Assembly (NCBI RefSeq): GCF_000763375.1
Contig: NZ_JPSY01000001.1
Location: 1,488,001-1,552,000 of the forward strand
Reading direction: 5' to 3'
DNA length: 64,000 nucleotides
Origin: Microbacterium profundi
Lineage (GTDB): Bacteria > Actinomycetota > Actinomycetes > Actinomycetales > Microbacteriaceae
A program made the position numbers and the translations under genes. The first letter of the stretch is position 1. Each line of letters opens with the position of its first letter. This document shows positions 1-8,134 of the stretch, piece after piece. Under the pieces are notes generated by a model. That model was given only the letters and a program-made list of their open reading frames with translations. It made no database searches and was not told the origin of the DNA.

Positions 1-612
1 GGCCGACAACTCGACGGCATCCGCTGATCCGACCTGCGCCAGCCAGTTCGCCAGCAGGCGGTAGCCGTGCGCGGTGAGCACGCTCTCGGGGTGGAACTGC
101 ACTCCCTGGATCGGAAGTTCGCTGTGCGTGATCGCCATCACGGTGCCGGATGCCGTGCGCGCGGTCACCCGGAGAGCTGTCGGCAGTTCGGCCTCGGCGA
201 GCGCGAGCGAGTGATATCGCCCGGCATCGAAAGGCGACGGGATGCCGTCGAACAATGTCGAACCGTCATGCAGGACCGCGGACACCATGCCGTGCATGAG
301 TTCCGGTGCCTCTGTGACCGCGGTGGCGAACGCGGCGCCGATCGCCTGATGTCCGAGGCAGACGCCGAGCAGCGGCATCCTTCGCTCGGCGGCGAGTGCG
401 ACGATCTCGACCGATGCCCCTGCGTCCTCGGGTCTGCCCGGCCCTGGCGAGAGCAGCAGGGCGTCGAAGTCGGGCAGGAGGCGGGCGAAGCCCGCCGCAT
501 CAGCGGCATCCGCCTCGATCAGCTCGACGGCCGCACCGAGCTCTCGCAGATAGCCGACGAGCGTGTGCACGAAGCTGTCGTGATTGTCGACGACCAGCAC
601 CCGCACGCTCAC
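1..612 (-). CDS. pabA: PabA/TrpG-type glutamine amidotransferase (C-terminus cut by window edge)
   Basis: Class I glutamine amidotransferase that supplies ammonia to an aminodeoxychorismate or anthranilate synthase large subunit (folate or tryptophan pathway, cytosolic). I read it by reverse-complementing the left edge: the protein opens VRVLVVDNHDSFVHTLVGYL, then has LLLSPGPGRPED, the nucleophile-elbow GVCLGHQA with the catalytic Cys, and FHPESV with the catalytic His and Glu. About 204 residues are visible and the reading frame is still open at base 1. The GTG start at 612 overlaps the upstream stop by 4 bases (GTGA), implying translational coupling; a second GTG at 606 is possible. Mycobacterium also has this family near oriC beside crgA. 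PabA and TrpG cannot be told apart without the partner subunit. Confidence 0.88.
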   Translation of the reverse strand, partial: MSVRVLVVDNHDSFVHTLVGYLRELGAAVELIEADAADAAGFARLLPDFDALLLSPGPGRPEDAGASVEIVALAAERRMPLLGVCLGHQAIGAAFATAVTEAPELMHGMVSAVLHDGSTLFDGIPSPFDAGRYHSLALAEAELPTALRVTARTASGTVMAITHSELPIQGVQFHPESVLTAHGYRLLANWLAQVGSADAVELSA

Positions 613-764
613 TCCAGGTCGACCTCACCGGGCGTGATGAGCGGACTCACCCAGGGGAACACGTAGAAGAAGAGTCCGTACACGATCGCGGCGACCACGA
701 TCAGCGCGATGAAAAGGCGCAACCACCAGGGGCCGGGCAGGATGCGCCAGAGCGCTGCGTACAT
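609..764 (-). CDS. 51-residue single-pass membrane protein
   Basis: This small gene lies between the sortase and the amidotransferase. It starts at ATG 764 with a strong Shine-Dalgarno (AAGGAGG, about 5 bases upstream) and stops at 609-611. The protein begins MYAALWRILPGPWWLRL, followed by a hydrophobic segment (residues about 17-38, rich in Leu, Ile, Val, Phe and Tyr) and a short acidic tail ending in EVDLE. Its stop overlaps the next start (GTGA), so it appears to be the middle gene of a sortase / small protein / amidotransferase operon. I do not recognise a family. Function unknown; the RBS and overlap are the evidence that it is translated. Confidence 0.7.
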   Translation of the reverse strand: MYAALWRILPGPWWLRLFIALIVVAAIVYGLFFYVFPWVSPLITPGEVDLE

Positions 765-774
765 CTGATCCTCC

Positions 775-1566
775 TTACAGGGACGGGGACGCGATCTGAT
801 CGACGGAAGCCATCGAATCCGGGGCGCCCTCGGCGCGAGGCTGGAACCCCTCGAACACGGCGTATCCGACGATGCGCTCGGCGAGCGAATACAGGGGCGA
901 GCATGCGGTCAGGGTGAGATACCGCTCTCCCGTGGCGGCTCCGGGTACCTGCGGAACATCGAGGAGCACGTCCACCTCGTTCGGCTGCACGTACTCGAGC
1001 GTGCGGAAGCGGTACGTGTACCAGCCCTCCTGCGTCTCCACGACGATCGCATCGTCGAGACGGAGCTTGTCCATCCGGTTCAGCGGAGCGCCCCACGTGG
1101 TGCGGTGGCCGGCCACCGAGAAGTTGCCGACCTCCCCCGGCATCACCGACTGGTCGTAGACGCCGATCCAGCCGTTGTCGAGCGTGACGGGACGCGTGGT
1201 TCCGCCCGCGATCGCCACGTTGTACTCGTCGCCGAACCGCGGGATGCGCAGCTGGGCGAAGGTCTCCCCCGCGGCCGGATGCGGCAGCACGGGTGGCTCG
1301 AACCAGGACTCGCCGTCTTCGTTCTCGACGACAGGCGGAGGCTCGGGGGCTGGTTGCTGCTCCCAGGTCGCGGAGACCGCGTTGCCCGCGTTGTTGCTCT
1401 GCGCACCGATGATCATGTCGCCGATCCACATCTGCCACGCGACGAAGAGCAGGACGAGCACACCGGCGGTCAGCAACAGCTCACCCAGAACGCTGGTGAA
1501 CGTGGCCCGCGAGCGCCGCCGAGGATGCCGAGTGCGCGTGCGCGTCGATGACCCGGCTGCACTCAT
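775..1566 (-). CDS. srtE: Class E sortase
   Basis: Membrane-anchored cysteine transpeptidase that attaches sorting-signal proteins to peptidoglycan. The 263-residue protein starts at ATG 1566 (MSAAGSS); an upstream in-frame start at 1620 would add an unlikely 18 residues and cross the crgA promoter region. It has an Arg-rich cytoplasmic N-terminus, one transmembrane segment (LLLTAGVLVLLFVAWQMW), a Pro-rich spacer and a C-terminal sortase domain. Catalytic signatures are visible: His in SVAGHRTTWG, Cys in TLTACSP, and a downstream Arg in AERIVGYA. TLTxC is typical of class E, the housekeeping class in high-GC actinobacteria. It reads leftward, divergent from crgA. Confidence 0.9.
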   Translation of the reverse strand: MSAAGSSTRTRTRHPRRRSRATFTSVLGELLLTAGVLVLLFVAWQMWIGDMIIGAQSNNAGNAVSATWEQQPAPEPPPVVENEDGESWFEPPVLPHPAAGETFAQLRIPRFGDEYNVAIAGGTTRPVTLDNGWIGVYDQSVMPGEVGNFSVAGHRTTWGAPLNRMDKLRLDDAIVVETQEGWYTYRFRTLEYVQPNEVDVLLDVPQVPGAATGERYLTLTACSPLYSLAERIVGYAVFEGFQPRAEGAPDSMASVDQIASPSL

Positions 1567-1632
1567 AGGCGCGATCTTATCCCGCCTGGATGGACACCTT
1601 CCCTCGGAGCAGGCAGTCATCGCCGTCTTGGG

Positions 1633-1638
1633 TAGACT
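1633..1638 (+). promoter_or_regulatory. -10 element of a leaderless crgA transcript
   Basis: TAGACT ends six bases before the crgA ATG at 1645. That spacing puts the transcription start on or next to the A of ATG, the usual arrangement of actinobacterial leaderless mRNAs. No Shine-Dalgarno is present. No convincing -35 element is visible. Confidence 0.55.
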
Positions 1639-1644
1639 GACCCC

Positions 1645-1884
1645 ATGGCACGAGACCGTAAGAGCGAAGAACCCGCTGTCGAGCGCGCGGAAGGCGAGGC
1701 TGCGCCCAACGCCGTGTGGTTCAAGCCCGTGATGCTCGGCTTCATGCTGCTGGGCCTGGCCTGGATCCTGGTGTTCTACATCTCCGGCATGCAGTTCCCG
1801 GTTCCCGGCATCGGTTCATGGAACCTCGCCATCGGACTCGGCATCGCGCTGATCGGATTCCTGATGACGACGCGGTGGCGCTGA
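1645..1884 (+). CDS. crgA: Cell division protein CrgA
   Basis: Small actinobacterial divisome membrane protein that in relatives interacts with FtsZ, FtsQ and penicillin-binding proteins and links septation to wall synthesis. The 79-residue product has the family's charged N-terminus (MARDRKSEEPAVE), the WFKPVMLGFMLLGLAWILVFY first membrane segment, a short PVPGIGSWN linker and a second segment ending in FLMTTRWR. Length and the terminal TRWR match the family. It appears to be translated from a leaderless mRNA, is monocistronic and is followed by an intrinsic terminator. Its place between a sortase/PabA operon and the rhomboid/cyclophilin genes matches the conserved origin-proximal neighbourhood. 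Confidence 0.95.
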   Translation: MARDRKSEEPAVERAEGEAAPNAVWFKPVMLGFMLLGLAWILVFYISGMQFPVPGIGSWNLAIGLGIALIGFLMTTRWR

Positions 1885-1905
1885 GTCGGCATCCATTGAT
1901 CTTCG

Positions 1906-1934
1906 AAAGGCCCTCGCATCTGCGAGGGCCTTTT
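1906..1934 (+). terminator. Intrinsic terminator after crgA
   Basis: A perfect 13-bp stem (AAAGGCCCTCGCA, 1906-1918, with its complement 1921-1933) closes on a minimal loop and is followed by T residues. It lies 22 bases after the crgA stop. Confidence 0.88.
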
Positions 1935-1973
1935 CGCTTGCGTACCAGACACCGGAAGAAGTTGTACACAGAG

Positions 1974-2015
1974 TTATCCACAGCCTGGGGATGAATTACA
2001 CGGGTGTTATTCACA
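1974..2015. other. Outlying DnaA-box pair with AT-rich DNA
   Basis: The crgA-rhomboid gap contains one perfect DnaA box (TTATCCACA, 1974-1982) and one near-perfect box (TTATTCACA, 2007-2015), followed by GGTGTTAAC (2029-2037). GGTGTTAAC also occurs in the dnaA-dnaN gap at 27541-27549. The stretch is AT-rich against its surroundings. It lies about 25.5 kb from oriC, so it is probably a DnaA-titrating or regulatory site, not the origin. Confidence 0.6.
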
Positions 2016-2077
2016 ACGGGGGATAAAGGTGTTAACAACTCCTGACCGGGGGTGAAGGTGCCCGGCCAGGTGCATCC

Positions 2078-2974
2078 TCAGACGCCGACGAGGATGGGTG
2101 GGACGATGAAGACCGCGGCGAGGAGAAGGGCGGCGAGGGCGATCAGCAGGAGGATCTGCCACTTGCGCTGACTGCGCTTGCGCGTGCGCAGGACGATCAG
2201 ACCGACCAGAGCGCCGACGGCCGCACCGCCCACGTGGGCCTGCCACGCGATGTTGAAGCCGGGGACGAACCCGATCACGAGGTTGATGCCCAGCAGCACG
2301 AACAGACCGGTCATGTTGGCGCCGAGGTGCAGGCCGATCACGAGCAGGGCCCCGAACAACGCGAACACGGCCCCGGACGCGCCGACCGTAGCCGTCCCCG
2401 GCGAGATGATGCCGACGGCCACGGAGCCGCCGAGACCCCCGAGCACGTAGAGCGCGAGGAAGCGCCATCGCCCGAGCATCGGCTCGAGGCTGCGGCCGAT
2501 CATCCACAGCGCCAGCATGTTCAGGCCGATGTGCCAGATGCCGCTGTGCACGAGCACCGCGGTGATCAGACGCCAAGGCTGGAACGGCAATCCCGACAGG
2601 TCGGGGAAGAGATAGCCGACGTGGAACAGCAGCAGACCCGTGACGTCGAAGCCGGGAATGAGCTGCAGCAGGCCGACGAATGCCGTCACAGCGATGATCG
2701 CGTAGGTCATCATCGGGCGACCGGACTGAACGGCGGTGAGCGAGCCGCGCGCACGAGGCCGTCCGCTCCACTGCCGCTGAGCGCGCTTCTGCGCTGGAGT
2801 GCGGCTGCCGCGCTCGGCCTTCATGCACTCCGGGCAGATGACGCCGACGGCCGCCTGCGTCTGGCACTCGGGACAGATGGTGCGCATGCACCGTTGGCAG
2901 AGCACGAAGCTCTGCCGATCCGGATGGCGGTAGCAGAAGTTGTCACGATTGCTCGCGAACTCGGGTGTCGTCAT
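2078..2974 (-). CDS. Rhomboid-family intramembrane serine protease with N-terminal zinc-ribbon
   Basis: Polytopic membrane protease cleaving transmembrane substrates. The 298-residue product starts at ATG 2974 (MTTPEFASNRDNFCYRHPDR). Residues about 14-52 carry CxxH/CxxC pairs (CYRHPD, CQRC, CPEC, CPEC), a B-box-like zinc finger common in actinobacterial rhomboids. Six or seven hydrophobic segments follow. The catalytic pair is visible: Ser in GASGAVFALFGAL and His in AHVGGAAVGALVG; the HIGLN motif (WHIGLNMLAL) that lines the active site is also present. The longer open frame upstream overlaps the cyclophilin gene and is an extension artefact. The substrate is not predictable. Confidence 0.9.
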   Translation of the reverse strand: MTTPEFASNRDNFCYRHPDRQSFVLCQRCMRTICPECQTQAAVGVICPECMKAERGSRTPAQKRAQRQWSGRPRARGSLTAVQSGRPMMTYAIIAVTAFVGLLQLIPGFDVTGLLLFHVGYLFPDLSGLPFQPWRLITAVLVHSGIWHIGLNMLALWMIGRSLEPMLGRWRFLALYVLGGLGGSVAVGIISPGTATVGASGAVFALFGALLVIGLHLGANMTGLFVLLGINLVIGFVPGFNIAWQAHVGGAAVGALVGLIVLRTRKRSQRKWQILLLIALAALLLAAVFIVPPILVGV

Positions 2975-3008
2975 CCGGATCGGCCTGAGAAGTCTGAGAC
3001 GTCTGAAC

Positions 3009-3566
3009 TCAGACGGCGGCGATGTCGACCGACTGGAGGACGACGTCCTCGAGCGGCTTGTCGCCGGCCGCGGTGGGAACGGCGGCGATGGCGTCGACGA
3101 CCTTCCTCGAGGCGTCATCGGCCACCTCACCGAAGATCGTGTGCTTGCCCTGCAGCCACGGTGTCGGGTCGGTCGTGATGAAGAACTGCGAGCCGTTGGT
3201 GCCCTCGGCCTTGCCGGTGATCGCGTTGCGACGCAGACCTGCGTTGGCCATGGCGAGGATGTAGGGCTCGTTGAAGTTGAGCTCCATGTTGATCTCATCG
3301 TCGAAGTTGTAGCCGGGGCCGCCGACGCCCTTGCCGAGCGGGTCGCCACCCTGGATCATGAAGTTCGGGATGATGCGGTGGAAGATGACGTCCGTGTACA
3401 GGGCGCCTTCGCCCGGCTTGCCGGTCGCCGGGTCGGTCCACTCCTGGGTGCCGTCGGACAGGCCGACGAAGTTCTTGACCGTCTTCGGGGCGTGGTCGCC
3501 GAAGAGGTTGACGACGATGTCGCCGTGGTTGGTGTGCAGGGTTGCGACGTGAGAGTGCTGAGCCAT
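3009..3566 (-). CDS. ppiA: Cyclophilin-type peptidyl-prolyl cis-trans isomerase
   Basis: Cytosolic prolyl isomerase that accelerates protein folding. The 185-residue protein shows the cyclophilin core in order: VNLFGDHAPKTVKNFVGL, the active-site FHRIIPNFMIQGGDP, GSQFFITTDPTPWLQGKHTIFGEV with the conserved Trp, and a terminal DVVLQSVDI strand. No signal peptide is present, so it should be cytosolic. The start at 3566 is preceded six bases upstream by GACAAT, a -10-like hexamer, suggesting leaderless translation. It reads toward the rhomboid gene, 34 bases away. ppiA near oriC and crgA is conserved among actinobacteria. Confidence 0.95.
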   Translation of the reverse strand: MAQHSHVATLHTNHGDIVVNLFGDHAPKTVKNFVGLSDGTQEWTDPATGKPGEGALYTDVIFHRIIPNFMIQGGDPLGKGVGGPGYNFDDEINMELNFNEPYILAMANAGLRRNAITGKAEGTNGSQFFITTDPTPWLQGKHTIFGEVADDASRKVVDAIAAVPTAAGDKPLEDVVLQSVDIAAV

Positions 3567-3722
3567 GCCCCCATTGTCGCAGAGCTTGCAGTGTGCTGGC
3601 CGGAAGCGCGGTGACGTTAGCGCGTGCGGCTCCGGATGACAAGGGTCGGCACAATCACTGCCGGCATCCAGTCTCGTCTGGCAAGATGGGGAACCCGTAC
3701 TCCAAGTCGACAGGAGAACATC

Positions 3723-4220
3723 GTGAGCCTCACCCGCAAGCGGAAGAAAGAACTGCGCCGTCTGCGCGACAACGCCACCGAGCTGTGGGAATCCCAGCAG
3801 GAGGTCGTCGGCCATGCGGCCGAGGTCGCACGCGAGGCCAGTCGTCAGCTCGGCAACGTCGGTCGTGAGCAGGTGCTGCCTGTCGTGCAGGACGCCTACA
3901 ACCGCCGTGTCGCCCCGACCGTGAACCGCGGCGTGAAGCTCGGTCGCCACGTCGTGGACGACAAGGTCGTCCCGATCGTCGGCGGCGTCGTCGGTTCCGC
4001 GCTCTCCGCGTGGGACGTCGCGAACGCCAAGCGTCAGGGCCTCGAGTTCACGGGCGGACGCATCGTGAAGAAGAAGCAGGGCCCGGGCGTCGGTTCGGTC
4101 ATCGCGATCATCCTCGGCGCGGCTGCGGCTGTCGGAGTGCTCTACGCCGCATGGCAGGCACTGCGCACGGATGACGAGCTCTGGGTCGCTGACGACCCGC
4201 TCTCAGCCCCCGACGCGTGA
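3723..4220 (+). CDS. Conserved hypothetical protein with one C-terminal membrane segment
   Basis: 165 residues, starting at GTG 3723 with a good Shine-Dalgarno (AGGAGAAC). The N-terminal two-thirds is a charged, amphipathic, probably helical region (LTRKRKKELRRLRDNATELW, VREQVLPVVQDAYNRRVAP-type spacing) resembling an apolipoprotein-like or YtxH-like coil. Near residues 133-152 lies a hydrophobic segment (SVIAIILGAAAAVGVLYAAW) followed by an acidic tail. The stop overlaps the next gene's GTG start by 4 bases, so it is co-translated with the YbaK-family gene. I do not know the function. Confidence 0.8.
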   Translation: MSLTRKRKKELRRLRDNATELWESQQEVVGHAAEVAREASRQLGNVGREQVLPVVQDAYNRRVAPTVNRGVKLGRHVVDDKVVPIVGGVVGSALSAWDVANAKRQGLEFTGGRIVKKKQGPGVGSVIAIILGAAAAVGVLYAAWQALRTDDELWVADDPLSAPDA

Positions 4221-4735
4221 GCCACGCCGGCTCCGGCGGATCAGTCCCTGACGGGGCTGATCCGCATTCGCGCGTGCGGGATGCCGCGGCGGAGCGTGGT
4301 CTCGACATCGAGATCCGCGAGCGGCCTCAGGCGAACAGCCTGCATGAAGCCGCCGCACTGCTCGGGCTCGACCCGTCCGGCATCGTCAAGACGCTCGTCG
4401 TCAAGCGCACAGACGACACCTACCTGTTCGCACTCGTCCCCGGCGGACGATCGATCTCGTGGCCGAAGCTGCGCGCCGTCGTCGGCGTGAACAAGCTGCG
4501 CCTGCCAGAGGCCGAGCTCGCACTGGCCGCAACTGGATACGAGCGCGGCACCATCGTCCCGATCGGCAGCACCACCGACTGGCCGATCTACGCCGACGAA
4601 TCGATCGTCGGCCAGCGCGTCGCGATGGGTGCGGGTGCGCACGGATACAGCCTGTTCGTCGACGCGGATGATCTGATCACCGCCTACGGCGCGACGGTCG
4701 CCGACATCACGGTTCCTGAGGAGCCGCCCGACTGA
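4217..4735 (+). CDS. YbaK/ProX-type aminoacyl-tRNA deacylase
   Basis: Cytosolic trans-editing protein that hydrolyses misacylated tRNA; YbaK-type members clear Cys-tRNA(Pro). The 172-residue frame shows the family landmarks: SLHEAAALLGLDPSGIVKTLVVK with the conserved Lys of the active-site groove, LFALVPGGRSISWPKL, and GERGTIVPIG-like and VGQRVAMGAGAHGYSLFVD segments near the C-terminus. GTG at 4217 overlaps the preceding stop (GTGA). The amino acid edited cannot be predicted from the sequence alone. Confidence 0.85.
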   Translation: MSHAGSGGSVPDGADPHSRVRDAAAERGLDIEIRERPQANSLHEAAALLGLDPSGIVKTLVVKRTDDTYLFALVPGGRSISWPKLRAVVGVNKLRLPEAELALAATGYERGTIVPIGSTTDWPIYADESIVGQRVAMGAGAHGYSLFVDADDLITAYGATVADITVPEEPPD

Positions 4736-4736
4736 T

Positions 4737-5159
4737 TCAGAGGATCTCGGCCATCCGCAGCGCGATGTCGACGAGTTTGACCCGCTGGAGCTCCGCGACC
4801 GCGGGCAGCGTGAACCACCCCGCCATGTCAGTGGAGCCGTTCTCCTCGAAGCGCAGCTTGCCGCCGCTGATCTTGGCGCGGTAGACGATCCGCAGGGTGT
4901 GCAGCGGAGCATCCGATCGCTTCACCCGCCTGCCGGCGGGGATCACCCGGGAATGGATGCCGAGAAGCTCCTGCACGTGCACCGTGTAGCCGGTCTCTTC
5001 GCGGACTTCACGGCGAACGGCGTCTTCCGGGTCCTCCCCGGCTTCGAGCCCACCGCCGGGCATCGTCCATGCGTTGCGTCGACCCTCGGTCCACCGCGCG
5101 AGCAGTACCCTGTCGTCGTCATCGGTGACGACCGCATATGCTGCGACACGCAGATCCAT
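4737..5159 (-). CDS. NUDIX hydrolase
   Basis: Pyrophosphohydrolase of nucleoside-diphosphate-linked substrates. The complete NUDIX box is present (GGGLEAGEDPEDAVRREVRE, then ETGY), giving the GX5EX7REUXEEXGU metal-binding signature at about residues 36-58. I prefer ATG 5159 (MDLRVAAYAVV), because TAGTGT sits seven bases upstream as a leaderless -10; the alternative GTG at 5168 would lie inside that -10. The protein is 140 residues, one domain, with no signal. It ends two bases from the convergent YbaK-family gene. The substrate is unknown. Confidence 0.88.
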   Translation of the reverse strand: MDLRVAAYAVVTDDDDRVLLARWTEGRRNAWTMPGGGLEAGEDPEDAVRREVREETGYTVHVQELLGIHSRVIPAGRRVKRSDAPLHTLRIVYRAKISGGKLRFEENGSTDMAGWFTLPAVAELQRVKLVDIALRMAEIL

Positions 5160-5190
5160 GCGCCTCACACTACTGTGACTGCCGCGGTCG

Positions 5191-6798
5191 TCAGATCACT
5201 TTCGCGCCTGCGAGGTACGTCGCCCGCACCACCGTCTCGGCGAGTTCGTCAGCCGCAACGGTCACCGGATCGCGGTCGACCACGATGAAGTCCGCGAACA
5301 GGCCGGGTGCGAGGGATCCGACCTCGTGCTCGCTGAACAGCTGCCAGGCGGCGTTCGTCGTCTGACCCGCGAGGGCTTGGGCGCGCGTGACGGGTGTGCC
5401 GCCCGGCATCCGGAATCCCGAGCGCGTGGTGCGCGTCTCGGCGACCGCCATGTTGCGGAACGGCTCATTCGGTGTGACCCAGCCGTCATTGTGGAACGTC
5501 GCGCGATGGCCGGCAGCGAACGCCGCGCCGGCATCCGCCCATGCACCGCCGTGCACGGCGCCGAACAGGTCGTCGACGAGCACTTCGCCCCAGTAGGTGA
5601 TGTGGTCGACGAACAGGCTGACGGTGACCCCGAGGGATGCTGCGCGCGTGAACTGCGCGGCCGTCATGGCGCCGCAGTGCTCGAGACGGAAGCGGTGATC
5701 GGTCAGCGCGTGCCGGGTGATGATCTGCTCGTATACGTCGAGGGTCGAGTCGATCGCGCGGTCGCCGTGCGCATGACAGGCGAGCTGCCACCCGCCCGCC
5801 GCATAGGGCTCCGCGATCGCCAGCAGTTGCTCCGCGGTGTAGTTCGCCGTGCCGACGTGGTGCGGTTCCAGGCCCAGGCCGCGCGTCGCGTCGGTGTCGA
5901 GGTAGGGGAACGACGTCGCGATGTTGCCGATCCAGGGGGAGCCGTCCGACCAGGTCTTCACACCGGTCTGGCGGAACATCGAATCGTCATCGCCGCGCGG
6001 TGCTGCCGTGCCGCCGGGTCGTGACATCTCGTACCAGCGGAGGCGCACCGGCAACTGACCCTGCGCGTGCAGTGCCTGGACGAGCGGATTCAGGTCGGGG
6101 TTCCACGACAGATCAGAGACCGTCGTGATGCCGCGGCGCGACAGATCGCGCAGGTGTGCGACGAGCAGCTCGGGCAGGTGCTGCTGCGCACGAGTGAGCA
6201 TGGGGGCGACGACCTGCTCGACGGCTGCCTCCTCGAAGGCGACGCCGGCGAGGTCGCCGTTCGCGTCGCGGGCGAAGTGGGCACCTGCGGGATCAGGCGT
6301 GTCCCGATTCACGCCGGCCGCACGAGCGGCCGCGCTGTTGAAGTACGCCGAGTGCCCGGAGTTGTGAATGACCACGAGCGGAACGTCTCCTGCGAGCTCG
6401 TCGAGCCAGCGCATGTCGGGGTCGGGAAGCCCGCGCTGCAGCAGCGCATCCCAGCCGTTCGCGAACACGGCTTGTCCTTCAGCATCCGCGACGGCCTTCT
6501 TCAGCGCCGCGAGCACACCCGCGGCATCCGGGATCGTGACCGGCCGGATGTCGACGACGAGGTCCGAGAGCAGGATCGACGAGTACGCGGGGTGCCCGTG
6601 CGGCTCGATCAGCCCCGGCATGACCCAGCCTCCCAGCGCCACGGTGTCGGCATCCGGATGCTGCGCCTGCAGCGCGGCGGCGGCGCCGAGCGCGATGATC
6701 CGCCCGTCCTCGACGGCGAGCGCCTCGACTTCGACATCCGCGCCGACGTCGGCGTCTCCGGCGAGGGGGCGGATGCGGCCGGTGAAGACTGTCGTCAT
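5191..6798 (-). CDS. YtcJ-type metal-dependent amidohydrolase
   Basis: 535-residue amidohydrolase-superfamily enzyme of the YtcJ/long-chain amide hydrolase group. Visible metal-site elements are LIEPHGHPAYSS after the first strand, ACHAHGDRAID, RLEHCGAM and FHNDGWVTPNEPF. A small composite beta-domain is formed by the N-terminus (TTVFTGRIRPLAG) and the C-terminus (SLAPGLFADFIVVDRDPVTV). CAGACT lies six bases before ATG 6798, consistent with a weak leaderless promoter. It is probably cytosolic. Family members act on varied amide or carbamate substrates; nothing here identifies this one. Confidence 0.85.
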   Translation of the reverse strand: MTTVFTGRIRPLAGDADVGADVEVEALAVEDGRIIALGAAAALQAQHPDADTVALGGWVMPGLIEPHGHPAYSSILLSDLVVDIRPVTIPDAAGVLAALKKAVADAEGQAVFANGWDALLQRGLPDPDMRWLDELAGDVPLVVIHNSGHSAYFNSAAARAAGVNRDTPDPAGAHFARDANGDLAGVAFEEAAVEQVVAPMLTRAQQHLPELLVAHLRDLSRRGITTVSDLSWNPDLNPLVQALHAQGQLPVRLRWYEMSRPGGTAAPRGDDDSMFRQTGVKTWSDGSPWIGNIATSFPYLDTDATRGLGLEPHHVGTANYTAEQLLAIAEPYAAGGWQLACHAHGDRAIDSTLDVYEQIITRHALTDHRFRLEHCGAMTAAQFTRAASLGVTVSLFVDHITYWGEVLVDDLFGAVHGGAWADAGAAFAAGHRATFHNDGWVTPNEPFRNMAVAETRTTRSGFRMPGGTPVTRAQALAGQTTNAAWQLFSEHEVGSLAPGLFADFIVVDRDPVTVAADELAETVVRATYLAGAKVI

Positions 6799-6822
6799 GG
6801 CGTCAGTCTGGCAGGGATCGGG

Positions 6823-7953
6823 TCAGCGCTCGATCGACTCCAGCGCCGCGGCGAGCCTGGACACGGTCCCGTCGACGTCGGCGAGCTTGTCGAGGCCGAA
6901 CAGCCCGATCCTGAACGTCGAGAAACCTTCCGGTTCGTCGCAGTGCAGCGGCACTCCGGCCGCGATTTGCAGCCCTTGCTCCTTGAACGCCGCACCCGAC
7001 TTCAGCGCGGTGTCATCCGTGTGCACGACCACGACGCCGGGTGCGGCGAACTCGGTTGCCGCGACGGACGGGAATCCGCGCTCTGCGAGGAGCTCCCGCA
7101 CCCGCGTGCCGAGCTCGATCTGCGCGGACCGCAACGCCTCGAAGCCGCGGTCGCGAGTCTCGATCATCGCGGCGAGGTTGTGGGTCAGCGGGTCGGTGGG
7201 CATGGTCGCGTGGTACGCCGCTCTACCCGCACGGTACTCGTCGGCGATGGACAGCCACTTGCCGAGATCGGCGGCGAAACTCGTCGAGACCCGCTCGCGC
7301 ACAGCATCCGCTCCCGCCTCGCTGAGCATGACGAAACCGGCGCAGGGCGATCCGCTCCACCCTTTCTGCGGAGCGCTGAGCAGCACGTCGACGCCGAGCG
7401 CCTTCATGTCGACCCACATCGCTCCGGAGGCGATGCAGTCCAGCACGAGCAGACCGCCGACCTCGTGCACGGCATCCGCCAGCGCCCGCACATACTCGTC
7501 GGGAAGGATCATGCCGGCAGCCGTCTCGACATGCGGGGCGAAGACCACCTCAGGGCGGCGAGCGCGGATCGCCGCGACCACCTCGTCGATCGGCGCCGGC
7601 GCCCACGTCGCCTGGATGTCGTCGGATTCCGGTCGCGCGGCGAGCGCCGTGACGTCATCGCTGACACCGCCGGTCTCGAGGATCTGCGACCACCGGTAGG
7701 AGAACAGTCCGTTGCGTACGACGAGGGTGCGGCGGCCGGTCGCGAGCTGGCGTGCGACCGCCTCCATCGCGTAGGTGCCTCCGCCGGGCACGATGGCCGA
7801 GGTGTGCGCGTTGTACGCCGCACCGAGGATCTCGAAGGTCTGCTGCATCACCGAGATGAAGCGCGCTGACATGTGGTTCAGGGATCTGTCGGTGAAGACG
7901 ACCGAGTACTCCAGGAGGCCATCGGGGTCGACATCATCGTGCGGCAAGCTCAT
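6823..7953 (-). CDS. Class V aminotransferase (alanine-glyoxylate/serine-pyruvate type)
   Basis: PLP-dependent fold-type I aminotransferase of 376 residues. The PLP-binding region is visible: VPGGGTYAMEAVARQL (phosphate-binding loop), VFAPHVETAAG, LLVLDCIASGAM with the Asp that contacts the pyridine nitrogen, and LLSAPQKGWSG with the Schiff-base Lys. I start it at ATG 7953 (MSLPHDDVD); the longer frame runs into the promoter region of the ectoine genes. It is divergent from the ect operon. A link to ectoine metabolism is possible but not shown; alanine:glyoxylate, serine:pyruvate or 2-aminoethylphosphonate chemistry is equally likely. Confidence 0.85.
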   Translation of the reverse strand: MSLPHDDVDPDGLLEYSVVFTDRSLNHMSARFISVMQQTFEILGAAYNAHTSAIVPGGGTYAMEAVARQLATGRRTLVVRNGLFSYRWSQILETGGVSDDVTALAARPESDDIQATWAPAPIDEVVAAIRARRPEVVFAPHVETAAGMILPDEYVRALADAVHEVGGLLVLDCIASGAMWVDMKALGVDVLLSAPQKGWSGSPCAGFVMLSEAGADAVRERVSTSFAADLGKWLSIADEYRAGRAAYHATMPTDPLTHNLAAMIETRDRGFEALRSAQIELGTRVRELLAERGFPSVAATEFAAPGVVVVHTDDTALKSGAAFKEQGLQIAAGVPLHCDEPEGFSTFRIGLFGLDKLADVDGTVSRLAAALESIER

Positions 7954-8077
7954 GCGCCCAGCATCCCACAGCGCCTCGCGAACGGCGATCAGGCCGTGAT
8001 GGATTTGAGGTCGACCGGCGTGCATGACAGTGTGGAAGACGGACCGAAGCTGTTTCACCCAGCGGAGATCACACACC

Positions 8078-8134
8078 ATGGACATGAATTCTTTCGAGCT
8101 GCACACCCCGATCCGGGACGGTGACACGCTCTGA
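8078..8134 (+). CDS. 18-codon leader ORF overlapping ectA
   Basis: ATG 8078 opens MDMNSFELHTPIRDGDTL and stops with TGA at 8132-8134. The stop overlaps the only plausible ectA initiation codon, CTG 8131-8133, as CTGA, the 4-base geometry of translational coupling. A GCGGAG lies about ten bases before the ATG. Possible roles are a coupled leader peptide, or the true 5' end of ectA joined by a -1 frameshift near codon 17. It resembles no amino-acid attenuator peptide. Its translation is unproven. Confidence 0.4.
   Translation: MDMNSFELHTPIRDGDTL

Noticed and set aside
4241..4912. 223-codon minus-strand frame
   Set aside because: Antisense to the YbaK-family gene and the end of the NUDIX gene, with no motif.
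6067..7869. 600-codon open frame on the plus strand
   Set aside because: It is antisense to the amidohydrolase and aminotransferase genes, has the Arg/His/Gly-rich look of a high-GC shadow frame, and shows no family motif or RBS.
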